Positions 16,871 through 26,687 are shown, numbered from the stretch's first letter. The stretch: 47,283 nt of DNA from Rhizobium sp. ASV20 (GCF_016429015.1 NZ_JAELTU010000042.1:1-47283), one strand, 5' to 3'. The notes: generated from the letters alone by a model not told the origin. Made by a program: numbers and translations.

Positions 16871-17712
16871 CCCTTGACGCCACCATTGGTCAGGCCCGAG
16901 ATCAGGGCACGTTGCATCACAAGGCCGATCAGCACCGGAGGCAGGGCGGCCAAGACGCCGGCAGTCGCGATCAGTCCGTAGTCCGAGACACGGCCGCCGG
17001 CGAGATCCGCTATGGCGACGGTGAGGGTCTTGGCGCGCTGATCAGAGGTGAAGAGCAGCGCATAGAAAAATTCATCCCAGGCAAGCAGGAAGGCGAATAG
17101 CGCCGAGGTTGCCACTACAGGCATGGCAAGCGGCAGCGTGATGATTCGCAGGGTCTGGAACAGCCCGGCGCCGTCGATCATCGCCGCAGCCTCGATCTCC
17201 TTCGGAATGGAATCGAAGCCGGATTTCATCAGCCAGGTCGTGAACGGCGCGAGGATTGTCAGATAGACGAGCGCCAGGCCGAAGACGTTGTTGAGCATAC
17301 CGAGATGGGCAAGGCCCATATAGAGCGGCACGGCAAGCGCGACCGGCGGCAGCATGTAGGTGGCGATGACGAGAGAAAGAGACCATCCGACAGACGGCGT
17401 GCGCGACACGGCCCAGCCGGCGGGAATGGCAAGCGCTATTGCCGCGATAGTCGCCATGCCGGCCACCTCGATACTGTTGCGCAGCGAGGAGGTGAAGGCG
17501 GCGCCATCGCTGTTTTCCAGCGTCGAAAGCAGCACTTTGTAGCGCGAGAAGTCCGCCACCTGCGGCCACCAGCGCAGTGGTTTGGCGGCAAGATCGGCGG
17601 CCGGCGAAATGCTCATGATGAAGAGCCATGCGATCGGTGCGAGAATCACAGCAGCGAGCAGGATGGCGCATACATAGATGAAGCAGGTGAAGAGCGGGCT
17701 CCGGCGTTCCAT
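16867..17712 (-). CDS. sugar ABC transporter permease, MalG type (locus 1)
   Basis: A 281-residue inner-membrane permease (MERRSPLFTCFIYVCAILLA...) with six hydrophobic segments. The coupling loop, EAAMIDGAGLFQTLRIITLPLAMP, carries the EAA-x3-G-x9-I-x-LP motif that contacts the ATPase. I chose ATG 17712, which overlaps the upstream permease stop by one base (TGATG). It forms the translocation pore with the MalF-type partner. Confidence 0.95.
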   Translation of the reverse strand: MERRSPLFTCFIYVCAILLAAVILAPIAWLFIMSISPAADLAAKPLRWWPQVADFSRYKVLLSTLENSDGAAFTSSLRNSIEVAGMATIAAIALAIPAGWAVSRTPSVGWSLSLVIATYMLPPVALAVPLYMGLAHLGMLNNVFGLALVYLTILAPFTTWLMKSGFDSIPKEIEAAAMIDGAGLFQTLRIITLPLAMPVVATSALFAFLLAWDEFFYALLFTSDQRAKTLTVAIADLAGGRVSDYGLIATAGVLAALPPVLIGLVMQRALISGLTNGGVKG

Positions 17713-18596
17713 CAGGTGGCACTCCCTGCGGTCTTGCGGACAAGGGCGGCGTAGCCGGCGGCAAGCACCGTTACCAAAAGCGTGACGATGAGGGCGAGTG
17801 ACGCACCGGATCCCGCCCGCTGGAACGAGAAGGCTTCCTGATAGACGAGGATCGACAGCGTGCGCGTGCTGTTTGCCGGGCCGCCGCGGGTCATGACCCA
17901 GATAATGTCGAAGACCTTGAAGGCCTCGATGGTGCGCAGCACGAGGGCCACCATCAGCGGCCCCACCAGATAGGGAAGGATGACGAAACGGAAGCGTTTG
18001 AAGGGGCCAGCGCCATCCACTAGCGAGGCTGCGGTGATATCGCGCGGCACGGCCTGCAGAGCGGCAAGCGCGATCAGCGCCACCAACGGAAAGTTCTTCC
18101 AGCAATCGGCAACGATGAGCGCCGTCAGCGCCGTACCCGGCTCGCCGAGCCAGGAGCGATAGGCGTCGAGCAGACCGAGCTGGGTGAGCGCTGCGTTCAG
18201 CGCGCCATATTCGGGATTATAGATCAGTCGCCACAGTGTCGCATTGACCACGGTCGGCAGCGCCCAGGGCAGGATCATCAGGGCGCGCAGTACGCCGCGA
18301 CCCCTGAAGTTCTGATTCAGCAGCAGTGCGGCCAGTACGCCAAGCACCATCTCGGCGGCAACGGAAATGATTGCAAACCAGGCCGTGGTGATCAACGTGC
18401 GCTGGAAATTGGAGTTCGCCAGCATCTTCGCATAGTTGTCGATGCCGACGAAATTGCCGCCGGTTCCCACAAGCTTCGCGTCGGTGAAAGAAAGGCCGAC
18501 CGTATCGACGAGAGGCCAGCCGATGACGGCGATCATCACCACAAGCAGCGGCAACATCAAAAGCCAGGCGCGAGTTGTCATCGAGGTGCCGGACAT
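17712..18596 (-). CDS. sugar ABC transporter permease, MalF type (locus 1)
   Basis: A 294-residue permease beginning MSGTSMTTRAWLLMLPLLVVMIAVIGWP, with the FTDAKLVGTGGNFVGIDNYAKML periplasmic stretch typical of MalF/UgpA-type proteins. The coupling loop is AASLVDGAGPFKRFRFVILPYL. It sits directly after the binding-protein gene and an intercistronic hairpin. Confidence 0.95.
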   Translation of the reverse strand: MSGTSMTTRAWLLMLPLLVVMIAVIGWPLVDTVGLSFTDAKLVGTGGNFVGIDNYAKMLANSNFQRTLITTAWFAIISVAAEMVLGVLAALLLNQNFRGRGVLRALMILPWALPTVVNATLWRLIYNPEYGALNAALTQLGLLDAYRSWLGEPGTALTALIVADCWKNFPLVALIALAALQAVPRDITAASLVDGAGPFKRFRFVILPYLVGPLMVALVLRTIEAFKVFDIIWVMTRGGPANSTRTLSILVYQEAFSFQRAGSGASLALIVTLLVTVLAAGYAALVRKTAGSAT

Positions 18597-18634
18597 GGCG
18601 GGCCCCTTCTTTCATTCATCATGGAGGGTAGAGG

Positions 18635-18657
18635 CGGGCGGTGACCAGCACCGCCCG
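18635..18657 (-). promoter_or_regulatory. intercistronic hairpin after binding-protein gene 1
   Basis: CGGGCGGTG (18635-18643) pairs perfectly with CACCGCCCG (18649-18657) over a five-base loop, ten bases past the binding-protein stop. There is no T run. It probably protects the upstream mRNA end, as palindromes do behind malE, giving more binding protein than permease. Confidence 0.6.
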
Positions 18658-18666
18658 AGAAGACTA

Positions 18667-19905
18667 TCAGAGACCGCTGTTGGAGGCAGCCGACTTCAGC
18701 GCGTCTTCCGGAGAAGACTGGCCGAGTAGCGATTCCTGGATTGCCTGTTGAAGCGCTGTCGATAGTTCCTGATATTTCGGCGTCGTTGGACGCGGATACA
18801 TCACGGCGAGGCCGACCTTTGCGGCCCCGATCAGTTCTTCTTGACCCTTGGTGACAGCCGGATCGCTATAGGACGATGCCCAGATCGGCAGGCTGAGCTT
18901 GGCATACTGGTTCTGCGTCGCCTGCGAGGTCATATAGCTGATGTATTTCCAGGCTTCGTCCGGATGCTTGCTCGCCGACGTGACGCCGAGGCCCATCGAG
19001 CCGTTGACGGCAGAAGCCTCGCTCTTGCCGGCGACGCCCGGTGCCGGCACGACGCCGACCTTGCCCGCGACCTTACTGTCTTTCGGATCGTTGGCCATGT
19101 TGTACATGTAGGTCCAGTTCAGCGCGAAAGCGGCATCGCCGTTTTCGAAGACCTTGCGGACATCCTCTTCGAGGAATTCCTTGGAGTTCGGGTTGGTGAG
19201 GCCGGACTTGTAGCTGGTGACCATGTATTTCAGGGCATCGAGGCCACCGCCGGTCTGGAAGTCCGGCTTGCCGTCCTTGATGAAGTCGCCCTTATAGGCG
19301 CTGACGAGCGTGGCGTAGTCGCAGATCGCGGCTTCGGCCTGCGACCAGCTCCAGGCGATCGGCGTTGCCAGAAGGCCCTTGTCCTTGATGGTCTTCGCCT
19401 GCTCGTTCAGTTCGTCCCAGGTCTTCGGCGGGGTCTTGATACCGGCCTTTTCCAGGATTTCCTTGTTGTAGAACAGGTACTTGGTGTCGAGGATCCACGG
19501 CATGCCATAATATTTGCCGTCGTACTGGACCGTCGTCCAGGCGCCCGGCAGCACGCTCTTCTTCGTGTCGTCGGAGATGCGCGAGGACACGTCGACCAGA
19601 ACCTTGTTGGTCGCATATTCCGCCGGCCAGATCACATCGAAGAGCACGACGTCGTAGCCGCCGCCGGAGCCCTGCGCCAGCACGGTCTTGTCATGCAGAC
19701 CTTCATAGGGAACGAATTCGAGATTGACCTTGATGTCCGGATTGGCCTTGGAGAAGGCATCCGTCATGGCGCGCACATCGGCTTCGCTGTAGGCGGCCTG
19801 CGCCATGAAGAGGGCATTGATCGTCGTTTCTGCGAAGGCATGCGAGGCGAAGGATGCGCCGATCAGCGCTGCGCCGAGCAATGTCTTGTTTAATGATTTC
19901 AACAT
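18667..19905 (-). CDS. sugar ABC transporter substrate-binding protein (locus 1)
   Basis: A 412-residue periplasmic binding protein of the extracellular family 1 type. The signal peptide is MLKSLNKTLLGAALIGASFASHAFA. Hallmarks include YDVVLFDVIWPAEYATN, the linker region PKTWDEL and PDEAWKYISYM. I chose ATG 19905, with GGAGG five bases before it. It is the first gene of the operon and is divergent from the ROK regulator. The ligand is unknown; the repressor type suggests a sugar or amino sugar. Confidence 0.95.
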   Translation of the reverse strand: MLKSLNKTLLGAALIGASFASHAFAETTINALFMAQAAYSEADVRAMTDAFSKANPDIKVNLEFVPYEGLHDKTVLAQGSGGGYDVVLFDVIWPAEYATNKVLVDVSSRISDDTKKSVLPGAWTTVQYDGKYYGMPWILDTKYLFYNKEILEKAGIKTPPKTWDELNEQAKTIKDKGLLATPIAWSWSQAEAAICDYATLVSAYKGDFIKDGKPDFQTGGGLDALKYMVTSYKSGLTNPNSKEFLEEDVRKVFENGDAAFALNWTYMYNMANDPKDSKVAGKVGVVPAPGVAGKSEASAVNGSMGLGVTSASKHPDEAWKYISYMTSQATQNQYAKLSLPIWASSYSDPAVTKGQEELIGAAKVGLAVMYPRPTTPKYQELSTALQQAIQESLLGQSSPEDALKSAASNSGL

Positions 19906-20070
19906 TCCATCCTCCAGTTTTTGACACTTACGCGATTTTTCCAGTGGCGGCCGAGCGTCGCCAAGGGGCTGTCGGGCAGGCAATTGGCCGGGCTGCTCGC
20001 CGAACATGAATCGGCACGTCCTGGAGCCAGCGGCTCCATTGTTCCCCGATGAAACTCTGCGGTTTCTTTT

Positions 20071-20089
20071 AAGTCAATTGTCTTGACTA
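20071..20089. promoter_or_regulatory. candidate ROK operator overlapping divergent -35 boxes
   Basis: The inverted repeat AGTCAA-TTGTC-TTGACT (20072-20088) sits between the divergent ROK and binding-protein genes. The right arm contains CTTGAC (20082-20087), 17 bases before TTCTAT (20105-20110), a fair alphaproteobacterial promoter for the ROK gene. The left arm read on the minus strand is TTGACT, with a weaker TTTCAT 17 bases on. A repressor bound here would block both promoters. The repeat is seen; binding is inferred. Confidence 0.5.
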
Positions 20090-20132
20090 ATTTGTTCTTC
20101 AATATTCTATTGGTGTCAAGAGGCAAATAGAC

Positions 20133-21332
20133 ATGAATGACAAACGGCCGATCAGAGCCACGAGCGGAACGAACCACGAGGGCACGAGCGCGCACAACCG
20201 GCGTGTCATCATCGATGCCCTGCGGCTCAACGGCGCTCTCTCCCGCGCCGATCTTGCGCGCGCCACCCGGCTGACGAAGCAGACGGTTTCCAACATCGTG
20301 GAAGAGCTGGAAGGCGACGGGCTCGTGACATCGCAGGAAACGGTGCGCGGCGGCCGCGGACAGCCCTCGACGCCCTATGGCCTGGTGCCCGAAGGCGCCT
20401 TTGCCATCGGCTTGCAAATCGACCGTCATATCACCCGAGCCATTGCCGTCGATCTCGTCGGCAATGTTCTTATCCGCCAGGAAGCAAACCTCCCCGCCGG
20501 CGGGCCGACGACGGGCACGCCTGTCGTCCTGCAGCTGGTCCACGATGTCCGCACGGAGCTGAAGCAGCGCGTGGCGCAGGCAGAGAAGCGCCTCGTCGGT
20601 CTCGGCGTGGCGATGCCGGGACCTTTCGGTCTTGAGCGGGATGATGCCGAAAACCCATGGATGATGGGGCCGTGGCAACGCTTTCCGCTGCTGGAAACGC
20701 TCTCCGCCGGCACAGGCCTCAACGTTACCCTGCAAAACGACTCCGCCGCCTGCGCAACTGCCGAACGCATGGTCGGCGCGGCGCACGGGCTTGACCACGC
20801 CGTCTGTCTCTATGTCGGCTATGGTATCGGCGCGGGACTTATTCTTGGTGGCGAACTCTATAGCGGCGCACGCGGCAACGCCGGTGAAATCGGCATGGCG
20901 TTATTGTCGGCCGGCGGCCGGCGGACCGTCGAACACAACGCATCGCTGGCGTCGCTCTACGAGCATCTCGGCGTCGATCCGATGGCGCCTGACATCTATT
21001 CGCTGATAGAAAAGCGTGCCGCCGCCGATGATCCGGATATCATGGCCTGGGTCGAGAAGGCCGCGGTCGACCTGCGCTGGAGCGTGCACCTCATCGAAAC
21101 CGTCTTTGATCCGCAGACGGTGATCCTGTGCGGCGGCGCACCCGCAGCCCTTGCCGTCCGGCTGATGGCCGCCATGCAGCCGCTATTGCCGTCCAACGCC
21201 GATCACCCGGATCGGTCGCTGCCGCGGCTGCAGCTCGGCATGACCGATCCCTGGGCCGTGGCGCGCGGGGCGGCGGCGGAGCCGATCGGTCACGCCTTCG
21301 ATCCGCGTTTTTCGGCTATCCTGAAGTCCTGA
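20133..21332 (+). CDS. ROK-family transcriptional repressor
   Basis: A 399-residue protein. The winged helix-turn-helix is about residues 20-75 (NRRVIIDALRLNGALSRADLARATRLTKQTVSNIVEEL). The ROK sugar-kinase fold follows, with a phosphate-binding-like VAMPGP and the conserved GYGIGAGLILGG and GARGNAGEIG. The zinc-binding CxCGxxGC segment that usually follows GEIG is absent; here it reads MALLSAGGRRTVEHNASLASLYEH. It probably represses the divergent ABC operon and itself, with release by the imported sugar or its phosphate. Confidence 0.92.
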   Translation: MNDKRPIRATSGTNHEGTSAHNRRVIIDALRLNGALSRADLARATRLTKQTVSNIVEELEGDGLVTSQETVRGGRGQPSTPYGLVPEGAFAIGLQIDRHITRAIAVDLVGNVLIRQEANLPAGGPTTGTPVVLQLVHDVRTELKQRVAQAEKRLVGLGVAMPGPFGLERDDAENPWMMGPWQRFPLLETLSAGTGLNVTLQNDSAACATAERMVGAAHGLDHAVCLYVGYGIGAGLILGGELYSGARGNAGEIGMALLSAGGRRTVEHNASLASLYEHLGVDPMAPDIYSLIEKRAAADDPDIMAWVEKAAVDLRWSVHLIETVFDPQTVILCGGAPAALAVRLMAAMQPLLPSNADHPDRSLPRLQLGMTDPWAVARGAAAEPIGHAFDPRFSAILKS

Positions 21333-21348
21333 CTGTCCAGACCGAAAT

Positions 21349-21684
21349 TCAGGGATGACGAGGGCTTGCGCCGAGGCGCGCAAGTACCTTGTTCGGGATT
21401 TCGTAGCGCTGGATGACGTCGCGGCTATTGCGCAGGCCGCAGATCTCGCGGTGAACGAACATTGCCCAGACGGCTTCGGCGGCACTATCGACCAGACGTT
21501 CGTGCTCGACGCCCTGCCGGCCCTTCGCTTCGCTATCCCGCAGTGCCGCAAGCGCCGTCTCCACCTTCACGCCGTGATGGCCGAGCGCGCTGGCCCGCTC
21601 CGACATCAGCTCATATTCGAGAACTCCGAGACCGGTGTCGTTGATTCGAGATGGATTGAGGCTGCTTGGCGGGCGAACGGTCAT
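21349..21684 (-). CDS. DUF6665 family protein
   Basis: A 111-residue protein with the core LGVLEYELMSERASALGHHGVKVETALAAL, then VDSAAEAVWAMFVHREICGLRNSRDVIQRYEIPNKVLARLG. I recall this pattern as a rhizobial domain of unknown function (DUF6665). It is helical and soluble. A GGAG box lies six bases before the ATG. It converges with the ROK gene and is divergent from the DNA-repair gene. Confidence 0.75.
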   Translation of the reverse strand: MTVRPPSSLNPSRINDTGLGVLEYELMSERASALGHHGVKVETALAALRDSEAKGRQGVEHERLVDSAAEAVWAMFVHREICGLRNSRDVIQRYEIPNKVLARLGASPRHP

Positions 21685-21935
21685 CTCTGGCTCCGCGTGC
21701 TGATGAAATGTCCTTTCTCAGTTCTACACAATGTCGGCCCGTTTCCCAAGCCCAGGCATGTCGCCCCACTCATTGCAACCGGCGCTGCATGGATTCGAAA
21801 TCGCTGGATTTCGTCACCCGATATCTCTTTTCGGGTGGCTGGAGAGGGGTATTTCGGGTCCTATGGGGTCACAAGCGCTTCATGAAGGTAATTTTGCCGG
21901 AGACAGTGAGCGCAATTCAAGGAAAGGATATCGGC

Positions 21936-22469
21936 ATGACCAAAGCTGCAGGATATGACGGAAAGCACTATGTCTATCGGATCATGAATTCGCCCGTTGG
22001 CGCGCTGAAGCTTGTCGGCAGCGATGACGGCCTTGCCGCGATTCTGTGGGACAACGACCGGCCGAAGCGCGTGCCGCTGTCCATTGTCGCCGAAGACGAA
22101 AATCATCCGGTTTTGCTTGAAGCAGAGCGACAGCTGCTGGAATATTTCGCCGGCAAACGACAGGCTTTCGATTTGGCGCTCGATTTCGCCGGAACGGAGT
22201 TTCAGCGCAAGGTCTGGCACGCATTGCTGGCCATCCCCTTCGGAGAGACGCGCACCTACAGGCAGATTGCGGCTGAGATCGGCGCGCTGAAAGCGGTGCG
22301 GGCGGTCGGCGCCGCCAATGGCCGCAATCCGATCTCGATCATCGCCCCCTGCCACCGGGTCATCGGATCGACGGGCGAGCTTCGCGGATTTGCGGGAGGT
22401 CTGGAGCGCAAGGCCTATTTGTTGCGCCTGGAAGGCGCAGAGACGAAAGTCTTCGATTTCGCTGCTTAA
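21936..22469 (+). CDS. ogt: methylated-DNA--protein-cysteine S-methyltransferase
   Basis: A 177-residue repair protein that removes the methyl group from O6-methylguanine in DNA onto its own Cys139, in IIAPCHRVIG. The helix-turn-helix FGETRTYRQIAAEIG and the Asn hinge (AANGRNPI) precede it, and the C-terminal LRGFAGGLERKAYLLRLE follows, as in Ogt/AGT. It lacks the AraC-type N-terminus of Ada. The frame is open upstream to 21666, but the ATG at 21936 has AAGGA upstream and matches the family length. Confidence 0.92.
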   Translation: MTKAAGYDGKHYVYRIMNSPVGALKLVGSDDGLAAILWDNDRPKRVPLSIVAEDENHPVLLEAERQLLEYFAGKRQAFDLALDFAGTEFQRKVWHALLAIPFGETRTYRQIAAEIGALKAVRAVGAANGRNPISIIAPCHRVIGSTGELRGFAGGLERKAYLLRLEGAETKVFDFAA

Positions 22470-22504
22470 GCATAACAGAACGTTTTTTGACATGACCCAA
22501 AGGA

Positions 22505-22535
22505 AACAGCCCATCCGGATGCCGGATGGGCTGTT
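22505..22535. terminator. shared terminator between convergent genes
   Basis: A 13-bp perfect stem, AACAGCCCATCCG (22505-22517) with CGGATGGGCTGTT (22523-22535), has a five-base loop. It is followed by CTTGTTT on the plus strand and TTTCCTTT on the minus strand. It lies between the methyltransferase stop and the stop of the fusion gene. Confidence 0.85.
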
Positions 22536-22574
22536 CTTGTTTGACGCGCTTAGCTCAGCGAAGGCCGCTTCACA

Positions 22575-24578
22575 TCAGCCCTCAAGCCATTTCACCTGTT
22601 CCGGCGTCAGCTTGATGTCGAGCGCGGAGAGGCTGTCTTCAAGCTCGGCGACCGTGCGCGGGCCGATCAGCGGGATGACGGGGAAGGGCTGGGCAACGAC
22701 ATAGGCAAGCGCGATGTGGATCGGGTTGCGGCCGAGCTTCTGCGCCAGTTCGATCGCCCTGTCGCGGCGGCCGAAATTGCGGTCGGAATACCAGACGCGG
22801 ACCAGTTCCTCGTCGTCACGCTTGTCGCGGCCGGCGCGGTCGGTGAAGAAGCCGCGGCCCTGGCTCGACCAGGCGAAGTTCGGAATTTGCTTGGCATTGA
22901 GCCAGGCCTTCCATTCGTCATCGGACGCCGCGACGCAACCGGCCCAGATCGGGTCGAGCATTTCGGCCAGCGAGAAGTTGTTGGAAAGCGCCGCCGGTGC
23001 CGTCTTGCCATTCTTCTCGGCATAGGCGATCGCCTCGTCGAAGCGAGCGCGCGTCCAGTTCGAGCCGCCGAAGATGCCGCGAATGCGGCCGGCCTTCACC
23101 TCGGCATCCATGGCATCGACGAACTCGCCGACCGGAACGTCGGTGTTGTCGCGGTGCATGAAGTAGATGTCGACATAGTCGGTCTTCAGGCGGTTGAGGG
23201 ACTGGTCGAGTTGCTTGGCGATCATGTCCGGGTAGCAAAGCGGCGAATGCGCGCCCTTGCCGATCAGCACGATCTCCTCGCGCGGCACGTTGCGGCTGGT
23301 ATGCCAGTCGCCGAAGATGCTTTCCGTCTTGCCGCCGCCATAGACGTAGGCCGTGTCGAAGGCATTGCCGCCGGCTTCATAGAAGGCGTCGAGCGTCAGC
23401 GAGGCGGCCGCGAAATTCGGGAAGAATTCGAAGCCGAGCGTGACGAGCGATGCCGGCTTGGAGATGCCGGGAATGCTGCGCTTCGGGATGCTGTTGCCCT
23501 TGGTGACGGTCGCCCCGGCGATGTTCTTCGTCCGCTTTGCCGCCTTTTCGACACCATATTCGAGGCCGATCGAAGCGCGCCACTGGTCGAGAACCCTGAG
23601 ATTGCCGATCGAATCCGCCCAGCCGATGCCGGGATAGGCGAATTCCTTTTGTCCGGCGCGAATGGCGTCGCCAGCCGCATCGACCTCGAAGGAGTACAGC
23701 CAGCGCTCTTCCTTGACTTCGACCGTTTGGGTCTCGCCGCCCTTGATCACCTGGATCTTGCCGACGCCGCCCTTGTGGCCGGAGGCGAACCAGAAGTCTG
23801 CGACTTCGATGCGACCCTCCGAGCCGATGATGCGCAGCGTGTTGTCCTGGTTCGCCATGATCGAGCAGGACACTTCGGCGATGACGTTGTTCGGGAACTT
23901 CAGGATGGCGGAGGCCCATTCGTCGACGCCCGTCTGGCCGAGATGGCCGACGCCTGACACCTTGTCGGGATCGAGGAACGGCTTGCCGCTTGCCGCACCG
24001 GCGATCAGGCGGGCCATGGAGACCGGATAGCCGCCGACATCGAGGATGCCGCCGCCGGCCATGTCATTGGCGAACAGCCGGTGTTCCGGGCTTACCTTGC
24101 CCATGTTGAAACCAAAGGAGGAGCGGATGATGCGCAGATCGCCGATGATGCCGCTTTTCACCAGCTCGATCAGCTTTGCCGTCTGCGGATGAACGCGATA
24201 CATGAATGCTTCGCCGGCGAAGACGCCCGCCTTCTTCGCTTCGTAGTAGATGGCCTCGGCATCGAAGGCAGAGAGCGCAATCGGCTTTTCGACGAGCACA
24301 TGCTTGCCGGCGCGGATCGCCTTGATTGCCCACTCAGCATGGCCGGTATGCGGGGTCGCGATGTAGATCGCGTCGACTTCCTTGTCGGCGAGCAGAGCCT
24401 CATAGCCGTCGACGATGCGTGCGCCGGGGAAGCCATCGCCGAGACCCGGCTTGCCGGGGTTGCGGCTGGCGATGGCCACCAGCTTGCCGCTGCGGGAATG
24501 GGCGACGCCATCGGCAAAAGTCTGAGCGATCCGGCCGGGGCCGATGATGCCCCAGCGGATGGTTGTATCGGTCGTCAT
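22575..24578 (-). CDS. Gfo/Idh/MocA oxidoreductase fused to aldo/keto reductase
   Basis: A 667-residue two-domain protein. Residues about 5-340 are a Gfo/Idh/MocA dehydrogenase: the Rossmann motif is GIIGPGRIAQ (10-19) and EKP is at 97-99, with the active-site region HRLFANDMAGGGILDVGGYPV. Residues about 375-667 are an aldo/keto reductase. Its tetrad is Asp408 and Tyr413 (FDTAYVYGGG), Lys441 (IGKG) and His475 (YFMHRD), and the cofactor region is IPLIGPRTVAELEDSL (635-650). Both parts look intact, joined by a basic linker (about 345-372). One protein could thus carry out two linked NAD(P)-dependent steps on a sugar, oxidation at one centre and reduction at the other. It lies downstream of ABC locus 2, separated by a repeat element. 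The substrate is unknown. Confidence 0.92.
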   Translation of the reverse strand: MTTDTTIRWGIIGPGRIAQTFADGVAHSRSGKLVAIASRNPGKPGLGDGFPGARIVDGYEALLADKEVDAIYIATPHTGHAEWAIKAIRAGKHVLVEKPIALSAFDAEAIYYEAKKAGVFAGEAFMYRVHPQTAKLIELVKSGIIGDLRIIRSSFGFNMGKVSPEHRLFANDMAGGGILDVGGYPVSMARLIAGAASGKPFLDPDKVSGVGHLGQTGVDEWASAILKFPNNVIAEVSCSIMANQDNTLRIIGSEGRIEVADFWFASGHKGGVGKIQVIKGGETQTVEVKEERWLYSFEVDAAGDAIRAGQKEFAYPGIGWADSIGNLRVLDQWRASIGLEYGVEKAAKRTKNIAGATVTKGNSIPKRSIPGISKPASLVTLGFEFFPNFAAASLTLDAFYEAGGNAFDTAYVYGGGKTESIFGDWHTSRNVPREEIVLIGKGAHSPLCYPDMIAKQLDQSLNRLKTDYVDIYFMHRDNTDVPVGEFVDAMDAEVKAGRIRGIFGGSNWTRARFDEAIAYAEKNGKTAPAALSNNFSLAEMLDPIWAGCVAASDDEWKAWLNAKQIPNFAWSSQGRGFFTDRAGRDKRDDEELVRVWYSDRNFGRRDRAIELAQKLGRNPIHIALAYVVAQPFPVIPLIGPRTVAELEDSLSALDIKLTPEQVKWLEG

Positions 24579-24621
24579 GAAGTGGTCCTTTCCTAAATTT
24601 GCATGCTGTCTTGGGAGGGGA

Positions 24622-24736
24622 TAGAGCGTGATGCCGAAAAGTGCAGGCGGTTTTCGGACGATATCACGCTCTACGTCTTTGATTCTGGAGCGGATTCAGA
24701 TTTCAGGTCGAGCAGTCCTGAAATCATCCGGCTCCA
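24622..24736. repeat. RIME-like element with two palindromes
   Basis: Palindrome 1 is TAGAGCGTGAT (24622-24632) with ATCACGCTCTA (24663-24673), enclosing CCGAAAA/TTTTCGG (24634-24640 with 24651-24657). Palindrome 2 is TGGAGC (24686-24691) with GCTCCA (24731-24736), enclosing GATTTCAGG/CCTGAAATC (24699-24707 with 24717-24725). Two palindromes in about 110 bp is the layout of the Rhizobium intergenic mosaic element RIME1. It separates the ABC ATPase stop from the fusion gene and may end or trim the transcript. Confidence 0.75.
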
Positions 24737-24747
24737 TGGGGCAGCAC

Positions 24748-25836
<1,089 letters not shown>

Positions 25837-25850
25837 ACGGGTCCCCGGAA

Positions 25851-26687
25851 TTATTTGATTGCGCCGGCGGCGATGCCGGCGATGAAGTGGCGCTGCAGGA
25901 GAACGAAGATGATGAGGATCGGCGCCGTCAGCATCACGGCACCGGCCATGATGCCGCCCCAGGAAACCCTGGTGAGGCCGATGAGCGTCCCGAGCGCCAC
26001 GGGCGCGGTCATCATTCCCGGCCGGGAATTGATGAGCAGCGGCCAGAGGTAGTTGTTCCAGGAAGCGAGGAACAGGATGATGGCGAGCGCCGCCATCGTC
26101 GGCCTTGCGAGCGGCAGGGCGATGCGCAGGAAGATCTGCCATTCCTTGACGCCCTCGACACGTGCGGCATCGAAAAGTTCGCCCGGCATCATCGAGAAGG
26201 CCTGGCGCATGAACAGCACGCCGAGCGAATTGAAGAGTGGCGGCACGATCAGTGCGACCCATGAATTGGCCAGCCCGAAATCGCGCGCCACCATGATGAA
26301 CTGCGGGATGACGACGACGGAGTAGGGCAGCGTGATCGTGCCGAGGATGATGCCGATGACGCCCGAACGGCCGGCGAACCGGTAGCGCGCCAGAGCCCAT
26401 CCAGCCATCGAGGTCAGCAGCACAGACAGCACGGTATAGATGACCGCAACGACGATCGAGATCGTCATGGCGCCGATGAAGTTGGTGTCTGCCTGCAGGT
26501 TGCGGACGTTGTCCATGAAACCTGTCGATGGTGTCAGGATGATACCGGGGCTGAAAATGCCGTAGTCGGGCATTGTGGAGAAGACGAACATCATCCAGAG
26601 CGGAAACAGCCAGATGATGGCCAGCGGCGCCAGCAGGCCGTGCAAGGCGAGCGAGCGGATCAGAGTGGATTTGGACTTTGATTTCAT
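25851..26687 (-). CDS. sugar ABC transporter permease, MalG type (locus 2)
   Basis: A 278-residue permease (MKSKSKSTLIRSLALHGLLAPLAIIWLFPLWMMFV...) with six hydrophobic segments. The coupling loop is DAARVEGVKEWQIFLRIALPLARP. Its start at 26687 overlaps the previous permease stop as ATGA, which fixes the start. Longer upstream frames are shadows. Confidence 0.95.
   Translation of the reverse strand: MKSKSKSTLIRSLALHGLLAPLAIIWLFPLWMMFVFSTMPDYGIFSPGIILTPSTGFMDNVRNLQADTNFIGAMTISIVVAVIYTVLSVLLTSMAGWALARYRFAGRSGVIGIILGTITLPYSVVVIPQFIMVARDFGLANSWVALIVPPLFNSLGVLFMRQAFSMMPGELFDAARVEGVKEWQIFLRIALPLARPTMAALAIILFLASWNNYLWPLLINSRPGMMTAPVALGTLIGLTRVSWGGIMAGAVMLTAPILIIFVLLQRHFIAGIAAGAIK

Noticed and set aside
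16867..18105. Long N-terminal extension of the MalG-type permease
   Set aside because: The extension is the off-frame reading of the other permease; ATG 17712 fits the family start and overlaps the upstream stop.
22716..23957. A 413-codon plus-strand frame opposite the oxidoreductase fusion
   Set aside because: Antisense shadow; the minus strand carries intact Gfo and aldo/keto reductase motifs.
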